NCBI RefSeq assembly: GCF_014652215.1
Contig: NZ_BMYJ01000010.1
Location: 62,001 to 126,000 of the forward strand
Direction: 5' to 3'
From: Neogemmobacter tilapiae
Lineage (GTDB): Bacteria > Pseudomonadota > Alphaproteobacteria > Rhodobacterales > Rhodobacteraceae
Length of the DNA: 64,000 nucleotides
Below the pieces are notes generated by a model that saw only the letters and a program-made list of their open reading frames with translations, searched no databases and was not told the DNA's origin. Below, one piece after another: positions 26,087-35,018 of this stretch. Within the stretch, counting starts at the first letter, position 1. The number at the start of each line of letters is the position of its first letter. Made by a program: the position numbers and the translations under genes.

Positions 26087-27316
26087 ATGCTGCTTCGTGC
26101 TAGTGCCGTGCTTTTCGTGACCGCGAACTTTGGTCAACCCGTCTTGGCCACCGAATTGGAAGTCACCCATTGGTGGACCTCGGGCGGCGAGGCGGCGGCG
26201 GTGGCCGAGTTCAAAAAGGCCTTTGATGCCACCGGCGATGTCTGGGTGGATGAAGAAATCTATGGCAACGGCGTGGTGGCCCGCCCGATCATCGTCAGCC
26301 GCATTCTGGGCGGCGATCCGATGGCGGCGACGCAGTTGAACCATGGGCGGCAGGCCGAAGAACTGATCAAGGCCGGTCTGATCATGGACCTGACTGATGT
26401 GGCCGAGGCGAACAACTGGCGGCAAGTGATCCGGCCCACCAGCCTTTTGGATGCTTGCACGGTGGATGGCCGCATCTATTGCGCGCCGGTGAACATCCAT
26501 TCCTGGCAATGGCTCTGGCTGTCGAATGCGGCCTTTGCCAAGGCGGGGGTGCCGGTGCCCAAGGACTGGAACGAATTTGTGGCCGCGGGGCCTGCACTGC
26601 GAGCGGCGGGGCTGCAACCCTTGGCCTTGGGGCAAGAGGCGTGGCAATCGGCGGGGGCCTTTGCCGTGCTGAACCTGTCCATCGCAGGGCCGGAACTGTG
26701 GCTCAGGGTTCACAAGGACCGCGACATGGCGGCGGCGCAAAGCCCCGAGATGCTGAAAGCCTTCGAGGCGGCGGTGCAGGCGCGCGATATGTCACGCTGC
26801 AATACGGTCGAGGCTTGGAATCTGGCCACCGAAATGGTCATCGGGGGGCAGGCCGGGGGCCAGATCGTGGGCGACTGGGCGCAGGGCGAGTTTACCTTGG
26901 TGGGGCAGGTCTCGGGCAAGGACTTCACCTGCCTGCCGGGCCTCGGCGTGGCGGATGTGATCCAGACCGGCGGCGATGCCTTTTACTTCCCGATCATCGA
27001 AGACCCTGAAATCACCGCCGCCCAGAAACGGCTGGCAGCACTTTTGGTGACACCCGAGGTTCAGGTTCAGTTCAACCTAAAAAAGGGCTCGATGCCGATC
27101 CGCGACGACATCGACCTGAACGCCGCCAGCGAATGTATGCGCAAGGGGCTCGACATCCTGCAAACGGGCGCGATCCTGCCCACCATCGACCAGTTGCTGG
27201 CGCCGATCAGCGTCACCGAACTGGATGATCTGATCCAAGAATTCTGGAATTCCGACACCATGACCGCCACCGAATTCCAGACCCGCTATGCCGAGGTTCT
27301 CGCCCGCGCCGAATGA
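26087..27316 (+). CDS. Sugar ABC transporter substrate-binding protein, orphan
   Basis: The 409-residue periplasmic protein has a signal peptide (MLLRASAVLFVTANFGQPVLA) and the extracellular-binding family 1 pattern: LEVTHWWTSGGEAAAVAEFKKAFD at about 23-46, RILGGDPMAATQLNHGRQAEEL, GRIYCAPVNIHSWQWLWLSN (about 126-145) and a C-terminal lobe with NLKKGSMPIRDD. It resembles glucose/mannose-type binding proteins. No permease or ATPase gene is next to it, so it must use a transporter encoded elsewhere or be a leftover or sensor component. ATG 26087 is preferred; the longer frame starts at a TTG without family support. Confidence 0.85.
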   Translation: MLLRASAVLFVTANFGQPVLATELEVTHWWTSGGEAAAVAEFKKAFDATGDVWVDEEIYGNGVVARPIIVSRILGGDPMAATQLNHGRQAEELIKAGLIMDLTDVAEANNWRQVIRPTSLLDACTVDGRIYCAPVNIHSWQWLWLSNAAFAKAGVPVPKDWNEFVAAGPALRAAGLQPLALGQEAWQSAGAFAVLNLSIAGPELWLRVHKDRDMAAAQSPEMLKAFEAAVQARDMSRCNTVEAWNLATEMVIGGQAGGQIVGDWAQGEFTLVGQVSGKDFTCLPGLGVADVIQTGGDAFYFPIIEDPEITAAQKRLAALLVTPEVQVQFNLKKGSMPIRDDIDLNAASECMRKGLDILQTGAILPTIDQLLAPISVTELDDLIQEFWNSDTMTATEFQTRYAEVLARAE

Positions 27317-27322
27317 TCCACC

Positions 27323-27356
27323 GAAACGGGGCGAATCCGAAAATCCGTCCCGTTTC
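27323..27356. terminator. Hairpin between convergent sugar-binding and iorB genes
   Basis: GAAACGGG (27323-27330) and CCCGTTTC (27349-27356) are perfect inverted arms with an 18-base loop, placed between the two stops. No clear U-run on either side. Confidence 0.4.
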
Positions 27357-27364
27357 CATACACC

Positions 27365-29611
27365 TCAGGCCGCAAAGTCAAACTCTTGCCCCAGCGGCAG
27401 GCTGCGGCCCCGCCTTCCCGTCAGATCGAACAGCGCATTGGCCAAGGCCGGGGCCGCCGGTGGCGTGCCGGGTTCGCCCACCCCGCCCATATGCCCGAAT
27501 TTGCCGTTGTTTTGCAGGATCGCCACCTCAAAGCTGGGGGTATTTTGCATCCGCAGCGGTTCATAGTCGTAGAAATTCGTCTCGACCACCTGCTGGTCGG
27601 CGAAAGTGATGGCCCCCTGCACCGCCGCCGAAAGCCCGTAGACCATCGCCCCTGTCATCTGCGCCTCGATGATCGACGGGTCCAGCGCCAGACCCGGATC
27701 GCAAGCAATCCAGGCGCGCGTCATGCGGATACCGTCGGCTGTCTCCTGCACCTCCAGCACCTGTGCCGTCGGCGTGCCGAAGGAATAGCAAAAGGCCACC
27801 CCCCGCCCAAAACCGGGGCGTTTCAAGGCGTCCCAACCCGACATGTCCCGCACCTTGGCCAGAACCGCAGCCGAGGGCGCATGGGTCGCCTCCATCAACT
27901 CCAGCCGGAATGCCAAAGGGTCAGCCCCGGCAGCATGGGCCATTTCATCAATAAAGCTTTCCAGAAAGAACGCATTCATCGAATTTCCGACCGACCGCCA
28001 GAATCCCAAAGGCACCGACAGATCCGAGATATGCCCGTCATAGCGATAGTTCGGAATGCCATAGGGCTGGTCAAAACCCCCTTCGACCGAACCCCGGTCC
28101 GGGCCGGGCGGTGCAAAGCCCAGCATCCGGTTCAGCGCATTCCGCGCCGCCGATGGCACCGCCGTCTTGCCCCACAAAGCTGTCGCCTTTTGCCCATCCA
28201 ACCGCCCTGTCAGCCGCGCGATGGCCGCAGGCCGGTAATAATCCTGCGTCATGTCCTCTTCCCGGCTCCATGTCACCTTGACCGGCGTGCCGCGCAGTTC
28301 CAGCGCCACCTTGGCCGCCAGAACCGCCGGGACCGTATCGGTCCGCCCGCCAAAGCCCCCACCCATCACCGGCGTGTGCAATGTCACCTTGTCCGCCTCC
28401 AGCCCCACCGCCGCCGCACAGGCATCGCGCGTCATGATCGGCGCCTGATTGCCGCACCAGATTTCCAGCGTGCCATCGGCTTTCAGCCAAGCCACCGCGT
28501 TCAGCGGCTCCATCGCGGCATGGGCCAGAAAGGGGATGCGATATTCCGCCTCGATCAGCCCGCCCTTGGCCAGTTCGGTCTGCACGTCACCATCATCCCG
28601 CAGGCGGGAATCGGCTTCCTCCAGAAACGCCCTTTCGATCCGCACCATCATCTTTTCGCTGTCGGTGGGATAGTCGGCATGGCCCCAGTCAATCTCGACC
28701 AAAGCCGCCGCCTGAATGGCCGACCAAGTGTTGCTGGCCACCACGGCAATGCCCGTGCCCAGATCAATGACCTTTTCCACGCCCGCAATGTCCATCGCTG
28801 GCGCCGGATCAAAGCCCTTCATGGCCCCACCGCGTTTCGGGTTCATCCGCACCGTGGCGAATTTCATCCCCGGCAACCATGTGTCGATCCCGAACTGTGC
28901 CGTTCCGGTGGATTTCGCCTCCATGTCCAGACGCGGCATCGGCTTGCCCAGATAGCGCCAGCTTGACGGATCGCGCAAAGGCACGTCCGACGGGACAAGC
29001 GCCACCGCCTCCTCTGCCAATTCGGCATAGGTAAAGGACTGGCTGCCGATCACCATACCCGCTTCGGTCTTCAACTGGTCCGCCGAAACACCCAGCCGCT
29101 GCGCTGCCGCCGCCTTCAGTGCCTCGCGCGCCGTGGCCCCAGCCAGCCGCATCTGTTCGAATCCGCCGATGGCCCCGGTCGACCCACCCGTCAACTGCAT
29201 CGAGAAAATTTTCGGCACGGCCGCCATGATCGCATTATGCGACTTGGGTGCGCTGGCATTGATGAAATCCGGCACATTCGACATCCGGTCGACAAAGCCT
29301 GCGTTGAAATAGGCTTGCGCTGGTGGGCCGTGCAGAACCCGCACCTGTGCCCAATCCACGTCCAGCTCTTCGGCGACCAGCGCCGCCAGCGTCGTCGAAA
29401 TGCCCTGACCCATTTCCGCGCGTGGCGCGATGACGGTGACGCCGTCAGCATTGATGATGACCCAAGGGTTCAGCGGAACGGCCCCCGCCGCGGCTTGCAG
29501 CGGATTGGGTGGCACTTCGGTCACCTTATAGACCCCAAACGCCGCCCCACCTGCGACAGCGGCCCCCAGCACCATAAAGGAACGGCGGGTGATCTTTTTC
29601 CAATTCGCCAT
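27365..29611 (-). CDS. iorB: Aldehyde/isoquinoline oxidoreductase-type molybdopterin subunit, Tat-exported
   Basis: The 748-residue protein begins with a twin-arginine signal (TRRSFMVLGAAVAGGAAFG, residues 9-27). It has the xanthine-dehydrogenase-family large-subunit motifs: APRAEMGQGISTTLAALVAEEL (about 61-82), VMGGGFGGR (about 414-422), and the catalytic-glutamate region GEPGTPPAAPALANAL (about 708-723). Such IorB proteins work with a 2Fe-2S subunit and a periplasmic cytochrome to oxidise heterocycles or aldehydes. The true substrate is unknown. It follows iorA by one base and the pair is divergent from a TetR gene. Confidence 0.9.
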   Translation of the reverse strand: MANWKKITRRSFMVLGAAVAGGAAFGVYKVTEVPPNPLQAAAGAVPLNPWVIINADGVTVIAPRAEMGQGISTTLAALVAEELDVDWAQVRVLHGPPAQAYFNAGFVDRMSNVPDFINASAPKSHNAIMAAVPKIFSMQLTGGSTGAIGGFEQMRLAGATAREALKAAAAQRLGVSADQLKTEAGMVIGSQSFTYAELAEEAVALVPSDVPLRDPSSWRYLGKPMPRLDMEAKSTGTAQFGIDTWLPGMKFATVRMNPKRGGAMKGFDPAPAMDIAGVEKVIDLGTGIAVVASNTWSAIQAAALVEIDWGHADYPTDSEKMMVRIERAFLEEADSRLRDDGDVQTELAKGGLIEAEYRIPFLAHAAMEPLNAVAWLKADGTLEIWCGNQAPIMTRDACAAAVGLEADKVTLHTPVMGGGFGGRTDTVPAVLAAKVALELRGTPVKVTWSREEDMTQDYYRPAAIARLTGRLDGQKATALWGKTAVPSAARNALNRMLGFAPPGPDRGSVEGGFDQPYGIPNYRYDGHISDLSVPLGFWRSVGNSMNAFFLESFIDEMAHAAGADPLAFRLELMEATHAPSAAVLAKVRDMSGWDALKRPGFGRGVAFCYSFGTPTAQVLEVQETADGIRMTRAWIACDPGLALDPSIIEAQMTGAMVYGLSAAVQGAITFADQQVVETNFYDYEPLRMQNTPSFEVAILQNNGKFGHMGGVGEPGTPPAAPALANALFDLTGRRGRSLPLGQEFDFAA

Positions 29612-29612
29612 C

Positions 29613-30077
29613 TTAGCCTGCCTTCATCATTTGGGCCGCTTCGTGAATTGCGGCGCGGATACGCGGATAGGTCCCGCAGCGACAAAGATTGCCCTGCATC
29701 GCCGCATCAATGTCGCTGTCAGAGGGGGCAGGGTTCTCCGCCAAAAGTGCTGTTGCCTGCATGATCTGGCCGGACTGGCAATAGCCGCATTGCGCCACCT
29801 GATGCTTGATCCAAGCCTGCTGGATCAGCGCCAGATTTCCCGGCTGTCCCAGACCTTCAATTGTCGTGATCTGGCCCGTGACCTCGCCGATCGGCATCTG
29901 GCAGGACCGCACCGCCGCACCGTCCACCAGCACAGTGCAGGCACCGCAGGCGGCCACGCCACAGCCGAATTTGGTGCCGGTCATCCCCAAGCCATCACGC
30001 AGCGCCCACAGCAACGGCACATCGCCCGGCAGATCGACCGTCAGTGCGGCCCCGTTCACGGTAAGCTGGATCGTCAT
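29613..30077 (-). CDS. iorA: 2Fe-2S subunit of aldehyde/isoquinoline oxidoreductase
   Basis: The 154-residue protein has both clusters of the family: the ferredoxin-like [15 protein letters not shown]...C (about 41-62) and the helical cluster [10 protein letters not shown] ... [10 protein letters not shown] (about 99-143). It passes electrons from the molybdenum site of IorB. Start ATG 30077 has AAGGAGG six bases upstream; a longer frame to 30101 is not needed. Confidence 0.93.
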   Translation of the reverse strand: MTIQLTVNGAALTVDLPGDVPLLWALRDGLGMTGTKFGCGVAACGACTVLVDGAAVRSCQMPIGEVTGQITTIEGLGQPGNLALIQQAWIKHQVAQCGYCQSGQIMQATALLAENPAPSDSDIDAAMQGNLCRCGTYPRIRAAIHEAAQMMKAG

Positions 30078-30095
30078 CTCTGGCCTCCTTGTTTC

Positions 30096-30128
30096 TGACA
30101 TTTTCGACTCATAGTGTCAATATGTCAA
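30096..30128. promoter_or_regulatory. iorAB promoter and candidate TetR operator
   Basis: On the reverse strand TTGACA (30128-30123) is a perfect -35, with GAAAAT 17 bases downstream as a weak -10. The same stretch holds TGACA (30096-30100) and TGTCA (30115-30119 and 30123-30127), an inverted arrangement that could bind the divergent TetR protein. Confidence 0.45.
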
Positions 30129-30170
30129 TGGCCGGTTTGACGCTGTGCCGCAGGTCTGCAATATGGGCCT

Positions 30171-30782
30171 ATGATGGCCGAGGATGAACCGCCCGAAGAC
30201 CCCAAGGATGCAGCGATCCTGCGTTCCGCCTTTGTGGCCTTCGCCCGCTATGGGCTGCGGCGGACCTCGATGGCGGATATTGCCAAGGGCGCGGGCATGT
30301 CGCGTCCGGCGCTTTATCTGCGCTATGCGGGCAAGGACGATATCTTTACGGCACTGGTCCGGCATCATTTCACCCGCGCCGAAAGGACGGTGGCCCGTGT
30401 GCTGGCCAACCCCGGCGAGCCTGCCGCAACCTTGCTGGCGGTGTTTCACGCCATCGACGGCGATGCGGTCGAGGCGATGCTGAATTCGCCCCATGCCGAC
30501 GAAATCCTCTCGGCGGATACCCCGTTCAGTCAGACCGAGGTTCAGCAGGCCTATGGGCGGATCGCAGGGCACATCGCCCGCTGGATTGCCGAGGGGGTGG
30601 CCGCTGGACGGCTGAATCTGGACGGGCTGGACGCTTCGCCCGAACAGGTCGTTTCAACGATTCTAGCCGCCAAGTTCGGCATCAAGTCGTTCAGCAAGGA
30701 TTTCGCCGCCTATCGCGCCGCCGAGGCGCGGGTTGCAAGGATATTTGGCAAGGCGCTGGGCGGCGAGGGACCGGGGTCATAA
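30171..30782 (+). CDS. TetR family regulator, probable regulator of iorAB
   Basis: The 203-residue protein has the TetR DNA-binding helix set AFARYGLRRTSMADIAKGAGMSRPALYLRYAGKDDIF at about residues 22-58, followed by an all-helical ligand domain. It is divergent from iorAB with a 93-base gap that holds inverted TGACA/TGTCA elements. Start may be ATG 30171 or the next ATG. It converges on the Hsp70-like gene; the stops are interleaved at 30777-30782. Confidence 0.87.
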   Translation: MMAEDEPPEDPKDAAILRSAFVAFARYGLRRTSMADIAKGAGMSRPALYLRYAGKDDIFTALVRHHFTRAERTVARVLANPGEPAATLLAVFHAIDGDAVEAMLNSPHADEILSADTPFSQTEVQQAYGRIAGHIARWIAEGVAAGRLNLDGLDASPEQVVSTILAAKFGIKSFSKDFAAYRAAEARVARIFGKALGGEGPGS

Positions 30783-32009
30783 GGCGCGCGCTGCGAGGGC
30801 CAAGCCGTCCACCACGGCGGTGAACGCGTCGGCGCTGCGGAGCTGGGCCCGCGGGAACTGTTGTTGAATCTCGTCGCGCACGAGGCGCATAAGGCTGGAA
30901 CCACCCACAAGAATCACTTCACCCACTTCGTGAGGGGCGCGGTCTGCCAGCGCCAGCGTTTCGTGTGCGGCCTCACGCAATGCCGCTCGGTGACGCGCCA
31001 AAGCCGCATCCAGACTTTCGGCGGTCACCGCAACAAAGAGTTCACTTTCGATATTCGCCATGTCGATCCGGCCGACAGGCACCTCACCATTCGCCTCGAT
31101 CTTGCCGCGTTCCACCGCAAAGGCCAGACTATGGCCCAGCTCGTGATCCAACACCTTGCAAAAGCGTCCGATAGCCCGTGGATCAATAGCCACTTTCAGC
31201 ATATCGGCTGCCATGCGGCGGGTTTCCGGATTGTATAGAAAAGGGATCTTTGCCCAGGTCGCCAGTTCCAAATAGGGCGCGCGCGGCACGGGCAGAACTT
31301 CAGTCCCCAGTTGTCGCCGCAATTGTCCCTCCAGCCCCAGCAAAGGCATCGCATGGGTCATCGAGACTGCCTGATCAAAATCTGTTCCACCCAACCTTAT
31401 GCCGTGGCTGGCCAATATTTCCGGGTGACCACCCTGGCTCTGAAACAGCGAAAAGTCAGATGTTCCGCCCCCGATATCGACGATCAGACCCAGGGTTCGG
31501 CCCGGCTGGTGACTGGCTAGGGCAGCGGCTTCCGGTTCGGCCAGAAAACGGACATCTTCGAACCCTGCGGCGTGATAGCAGGCCCGCAAATCTGCCTCGG
31601 CCTGCGCATCCTTGGCCGGATCGGCGGTATGAAAATGCACCGGGCGGCCCGAAAGCGCCTGCCGCAAGACAAGGCCAGTGTGCAGCTCGGCCCTTTCGCG
31701 CAATGCGGCCAGAAAGGCCGCAACGATATCAGCGAGGCTCTGTCGGCGTCCGCCGATAAACCGTTTTTCATGCAAGAGTGGCAGGCCAAGCACGCTTTTC
31801 AGCGCCCGCATATAGCGTCCCTCGTCCCCAGCAATCAGGGATGCCGTGGCGGCGGCACCGATCCGCATCGGGCCACCCTCAACAGGAAAGAACACCGCAG
31901 TGGGCAGTGTGTCGGCGTGACCCTCAATCGGGATGCGATAGATGCCCCCTTCATGGGCCAGGGCGGCAGCCGAATTCGAAGTGCCAAAATCGATCGCCAG
32001 CCGGTGCAT
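30777..32009 (-). CDS. Hsp70 family protein, YegD-like
   Basis: The 410-residue protein is an actin/Hsp70-fold ATPase without the peptide-binding domain. Phosphate 1 is AIDFGTSNSAAAL (about 4-16), phosphate 2 is GLIVDIGGGTSDFSLF (about 175-190), and the adenosine motif is ILVGGSSLMRLV (about 370-381). RFLAEPEAAALA is the connect region. This is the YegD type of chaperone-like protein, whose client is not known. ATG 32009 has GGGGA before it; ATG 32021 is four codons upstream. The ffs gene lies upstream on the same strand. Confidence 0.87.
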   Translation of the reverse strand: MHRLAIDFGTSNSAAALAHEGGIYRIPIEGHADTLPTAVFFPVEGGPMRIGAAATASLIAGDEGRYMRALKSVLGLPLLHEKRFIGGRRQSLADIVAAFLAALRERAELHTGLVLRQALSGRPVHFHTADPAKDAQAEADLRACYHAAGFEDVRFLAEPEAAALASHQPGRTLGLIVDIGGGTSDFSLFQSQGGHPEILASHGIRLGGTDFDQAVSMTHAMPLLGLEGQLRRQLGTEVLPVPRAPYLELATWAKIPFLYNPETRRMAADMLKVAIDPRAIGRFCKVLDHELGHSLAFAVERGKIEANGEVPVGRIDMANIESELFVAVTAESLDAALARHRAALREAAHETLALADRAPHEVGEVILVGGSSLMRLVRDEIQQQFPRAQLRSADAFTAVVDGLALAARAL

Positions 32010-32097
32010 GCCTATCCCCATTTTCGCGAAAGAGTGCCACTAATCGCGCGCATTGGCCAATGCAAGCGGCATCTGGAAGAGCGAGCTTCGGGAAAGG

Positions 32098-32195
32098 GTG
32101 AGAGGCTGGACAACGACCCAAGTGGGGCTCGTTACGGCTGCTTCCTTCCGGACCTGACCGGGTTGGCGAGGCACCTGCCCGCGCCAACCTCTCAA
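32098..32195 (-). ncRNA. ffs: Signal recognition particle RNA (4.5S type)
   Basis: The reverse strand contains GGTCAGGTCCGGAAGGAAGC immediately followed by AGCC, the invariant SRP RNA apical loop and Ffh-binding region. The flanks pair: GAGAGGTTGG at the 5' end with CCAGCCTCTC at the 3' end, and GGTGCCTCG / CGAGCCCCACTT-like internal arms. The size of about 98 nt fits the small bacterial SRP RNA. The exact ends are estimated from the outer helix. Confidence 0.93.
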
Positions 32196-32233
32196 CCGGT
32201 CATATAAGGCGACAAGGGCGCGGTTGCAAGCGG

Positions 32234-32869
32234 TCAGATCAGCCCGGCATGACGGGCACCTGATAGAAGATCGGGGGCGACGTGATGGGCAAACTGGCCG
32301 GTCGCCGGAACAAAGTCAGGCACCTGAATGACATACATGCCCGCCGCCATCGCGGCTTGTGATCCGATTTCGCTGTCCTCAAAGGCCAGGCAGCGGGACG
32401 GATCGACTCCTAGAAGTTCGGCGGCGTGCAGGAACGGATCGGGGGCGGGCTTGGGGCTGACGACATCGTCGCGCGACACGACATGCGGGAAATGGGGGGC
32501 AAGCCCCGCCCGCCCGATTTTATAGAGGGCTGATCTGCGGTCGGACGAGGTTGCCACGGCCTTTGGCAGGATCAGAGCGGGCAAAAGTTCGGCCACGCCG
32601 GGCTTCAGTTGCAGGTCGTTTTCGATACCGCGGTCGAAACCTTCGCGCCAGAATTTGTGCAGCCGCTCGAAATCCAGCGCCGGAAAGCGGGCCATGATGC
32701 GGGCGTTGGCGGTAGGATTGTCGACGCCGACAAGGCCGTGCATGAAGGATTCGTCAACCGGATTGCCGACACGTTCAAAGGCGGCCATGCCGGTGGCGAG
32801 CGCCAAGCTTTCAGTATCAATCAGCGTGCCGTCCAGATCGAAAATCACGGCTTCAAATTGCAGGTTCAT
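32234..32869 (-). CDS. HAD superfamily phosphatase (beta-phosphoglucomutase-like)
   Basis: The 211-residue protein has motif I FDLDGTLIDTE (about 10-20), motif II VATSSDR (about 105-111), the lysine and motif III region VSPKPAPDPFLHAAELLGV (about 136-154) with AFEDSEIG (about 161-168). It is a subclass I cap HAD hydrolase of the phosphoglycolate / sugar-phosphate kind. Substrate is not predictable. It lies 40 bases upstream of ffs, same strand. Confidence 0.88.
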   Translation of the reverse strand: MNLQFEAVIFDLDGTLIDTESLALATGMAAFERVGNPVDESFMHGLVGVDNPTANARIMARFPALDFERLHKFWREGFDRGIENDLQLKPGVAELLPALILPKAVATSSDRRSALYKIGRAGLAPHFPHVVSRDDVVSPKPAPDPFLHAAELLGVDPSRCLAFEDSEIGSQAAMAAGMYVIQVPDFVPATGQFAHHVAPDLLSGARHAGLI

Positions 32870-32905
32870 GGGGCTTTCCGTCTTTTGCGCGACGGCTCTA
32901 GCAGA

Positions 32906-34930
32906 TCAAAGCCGCAGGCGAAAGCGGGCAAAGCCCTGTGCCGTGGTTTGAACCAATTGCAGATCAAGACCATGTGCGTCGTCCAGACGCTGTCGCGCCG
33001 CACCGGAGGTTTCAAAGAGGGCCGAAGTTCCGGCCAGGGGTCGAAAGCGCCAACTGGGCGTTTTGATGCCCTTCACGATGCCAAGGTTCTGAACGTGGTC
33101 AATCAACAGGTCACGCACCGTCGCCTGACTTTGCCAAAGGGGTGGGCCACAGTTGGCGAGGCCGGGGAAATTTCCGCCGCCGCCCGCCCGGTAATTGTTG
33201 GTCGCCATGATCAAAGGCTGATCGCTGGCCAGGGGGCGACCGTTCAGACAAAGATCGCTAATCCGTCGCGACTGTGGATCAATACAGCGCCCATCGTCAG
33301 CAAAGCGTCGCGGTTGACTTAGGTCGATCTGATAGGTCAGCCCGATGATCGTATCGAAATTATAGCAGGGAAATTCGGGGCGGATCAGTTGCTGGTCTGG
33401 TTCGCCGGGTCGCAGTTGGCAAAACATGTTTGCGGCATGCTCCAGCCAATCGGCCACTTGGGCCCCAGTGATGCGAATGGCCTGCAAGCTGTTTGGATAG
33501 GGATAAAGGTCCGCCATATGCCGCAGCGCCAAGGCACCGGGCGGGATATCGGTGAAATATGACGGGCCGGACCGGCCGCCAGCCTTGAATGGTGCTGTGG
33601 CGGACAGGATCGGCAAGTCAGCCTCTGGCGTGCCGCGCATAGCCCGCGCAACAGCGGCGGCTTGGGCTTCGGCAACCAGTCGTGTGGCGGAGGTTTCGGT
33701 GACCAGCGCGAAATAGCTGTTCAAAGGCACGGCACTTAGGCCGATAGGCCGGCGGATTTCCAATAAGGTCGCGGCATGTTCAGCATAGGTGGCGTCCAGC
33801 ACGGTGGACAGGCTGTGAACCAAGGGCCGGGTCGTTCGACCGCGTTCGGGGTGCAGGATTGGCCAGACGGCGCTGGCCTGATGTTGGAACCGCCAGCGAC
33901 TTTCGTCATGCCACAAGTCAAGATCAACGACACCCAGATGGGAACCCCAAAGTCCCGCCATAACCGCAGGCTTTCCCGCCAGCTGACCGCGAATAGGGTC
34001 AACGCCCTCGGATGGGGGATAAGCTGGATCGGGAAAGACCAGATGGCTGTGACCTGCAATGATCACGTCAACCCCCGGCAGCGCCGCGATCGCGGTGGCC
34101 ATATGCTCTGACCCGGTTCTGGGACAAAGCGCGCCGATGCCGCTGTGCGCCAAAACCACGATCAGATCGGCCCCCTCGGCCCGCAGATTTCCGACATTTC
34201 TTTGGGTTGCGGCAACCATATCCTGCAACTGCACATGCCCCGCGATCTGCGCCGGAGCCCATTGGTGAACTTGTGGCGGGACGGCCCCTGTGATGCCCAC
34301 TCGCAGGGGATTTATTCTGCCATCGGGCATCTGGATGTTCCGCGACAAGATGACCCAACGGGGCACCCGTTGCGCCAGTCTTTGCCCGATCAAAGATTGC
34401 GGCATGGCGGAAAAATTGCCGCAAACCACTGGAAAGCGGGCTGCTTCGGCGGCATGGCAGATCAGGCCCAGCCCGTGATCAAAATCATGGTTGCCCAAAG
34501 TGCCCGCATCATAGCCCAAGACGTTCATCGCACGAACCATGGGGTGAGGCTTCTCGACGACTTTCAGATTCTGGGCGACGTGGTCGCCAAGCGGGTTGCC
34601 ATTCAGAAAATCACCATTGTCGAGCAGAAGCCCCTGCGCGACCTCGGCCCGCGCCCGTGTGATCAGACTGGCGGTGCGGGCAAGGCCAACTTCGTCCGTT
34701 GGACGGTCCGCGTAATAGTCATAGGGAAAGAGATGTGCGTGCAAATCAGTCGTCGCCAGAATGCGGAATCGGGCCGGTTCCGGCAACTTGTCCCTCGGTT
34801 TCAGCGGCAAAGTCGGCTCCGCCCAGCTTTGCTTTGAACCTGTCGTGACGGCACTGCCTTTTCCCCTCTTGGGCCGTGGATCAGATGAGGTTAGGTGTAA
34901 CTTTAAATTGCGTAAATGAATATGATGCAA
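32906..34930 (-). CDS. cpdB: 2',3'-cyclic-nucleotide 2'-phosphodiesterase / 3'-nucleotidase family protein
   Basis: The protein is up to 674 residues and has the calcineurin-type metallophosphatase motifs: TTDLHAHLFPYDYY (about 60-73), DNGDFLNGNPLGD (about 103-115), GTLGNHDFDHG (about 142-152), HSGIG and AGHSH (about 291-295), then the C-terminal 5'-nucleotidase domain (YPYPNSLQAIRITGAQV, about 497-513). This is the CpdB pattern. The open frame has no ATG at its start: it opens at TTG 34930 right after a stop codon, and another TTG at 34810 has GGAG before it. No signal peptide is visible, although CpdB proteins are normally periplasmic. The start coordinate is therefore an upper bound. Confidence 0.82.
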   Translation of the reverse strand: MHHIHLRNLKLHLTSSDPRPKRGKGSAVTTGSKQSWAEPTLPLKPRDKLPEPARFRILATTDLHAHLFPYDYYADRPTDEVGLARTASLITRARAEVAQGLLLDNGDFLNGNPLGDHVAQNLKVVEKPHPMVRAMNVLGYDAGTLGNHDFDHGLGLICHAAEAARFPVVCGNFSAMPQSLIGQRLAQRVPRWVILSRNIQMPDGRINPLRVGITGAVPPQVHQWAPAQIAGHVQLQDMVAATQRNVGNLRAEGADLIVVLAHSGIGALCPRTGSEHMATAIAALPGVDVIIAGHSHLVFPDPAYPPSEGVDPIRGQLAGKPAVMAGLWGSHLGVVDLDLWHDESRWRFQHQASAVWPILHPERGRTTRPLVHSLSTVLDATYAEHAATLLEIRRPIGLSAVPLNSYFALVTETSATRLVAEAQAAAVARAMRGTPEADLPILSATAPFKAGGRSGPSYFTDIPPGALALRHMADLYPYPNSLQAIRITGAQVADWLEHAANMFCQLRPGEPDQQLIRPEFPCYNFDTIIGLTYQIDLSQPRRFADDGRCIDPQSRRISDLCLNGRPLASDQPLIMATNNYRAGGGGNFPGLANCGPPLWQSQATVRDLLIDHVQNLGIVKGIKTPSWRFRPLAGTSALFETSGAARQRLDDAHGLDLQLVQTTAQGFARFRLRL

Positions 34931-35018
34931 TCATTGCGCGAAGGTCGCAAATCTTGTCCCTAAATTTCCCCGGTTGCAGACGTCCCCCCACTGCGGCACC
35001 TAAGAAGGGAAACAAAGG

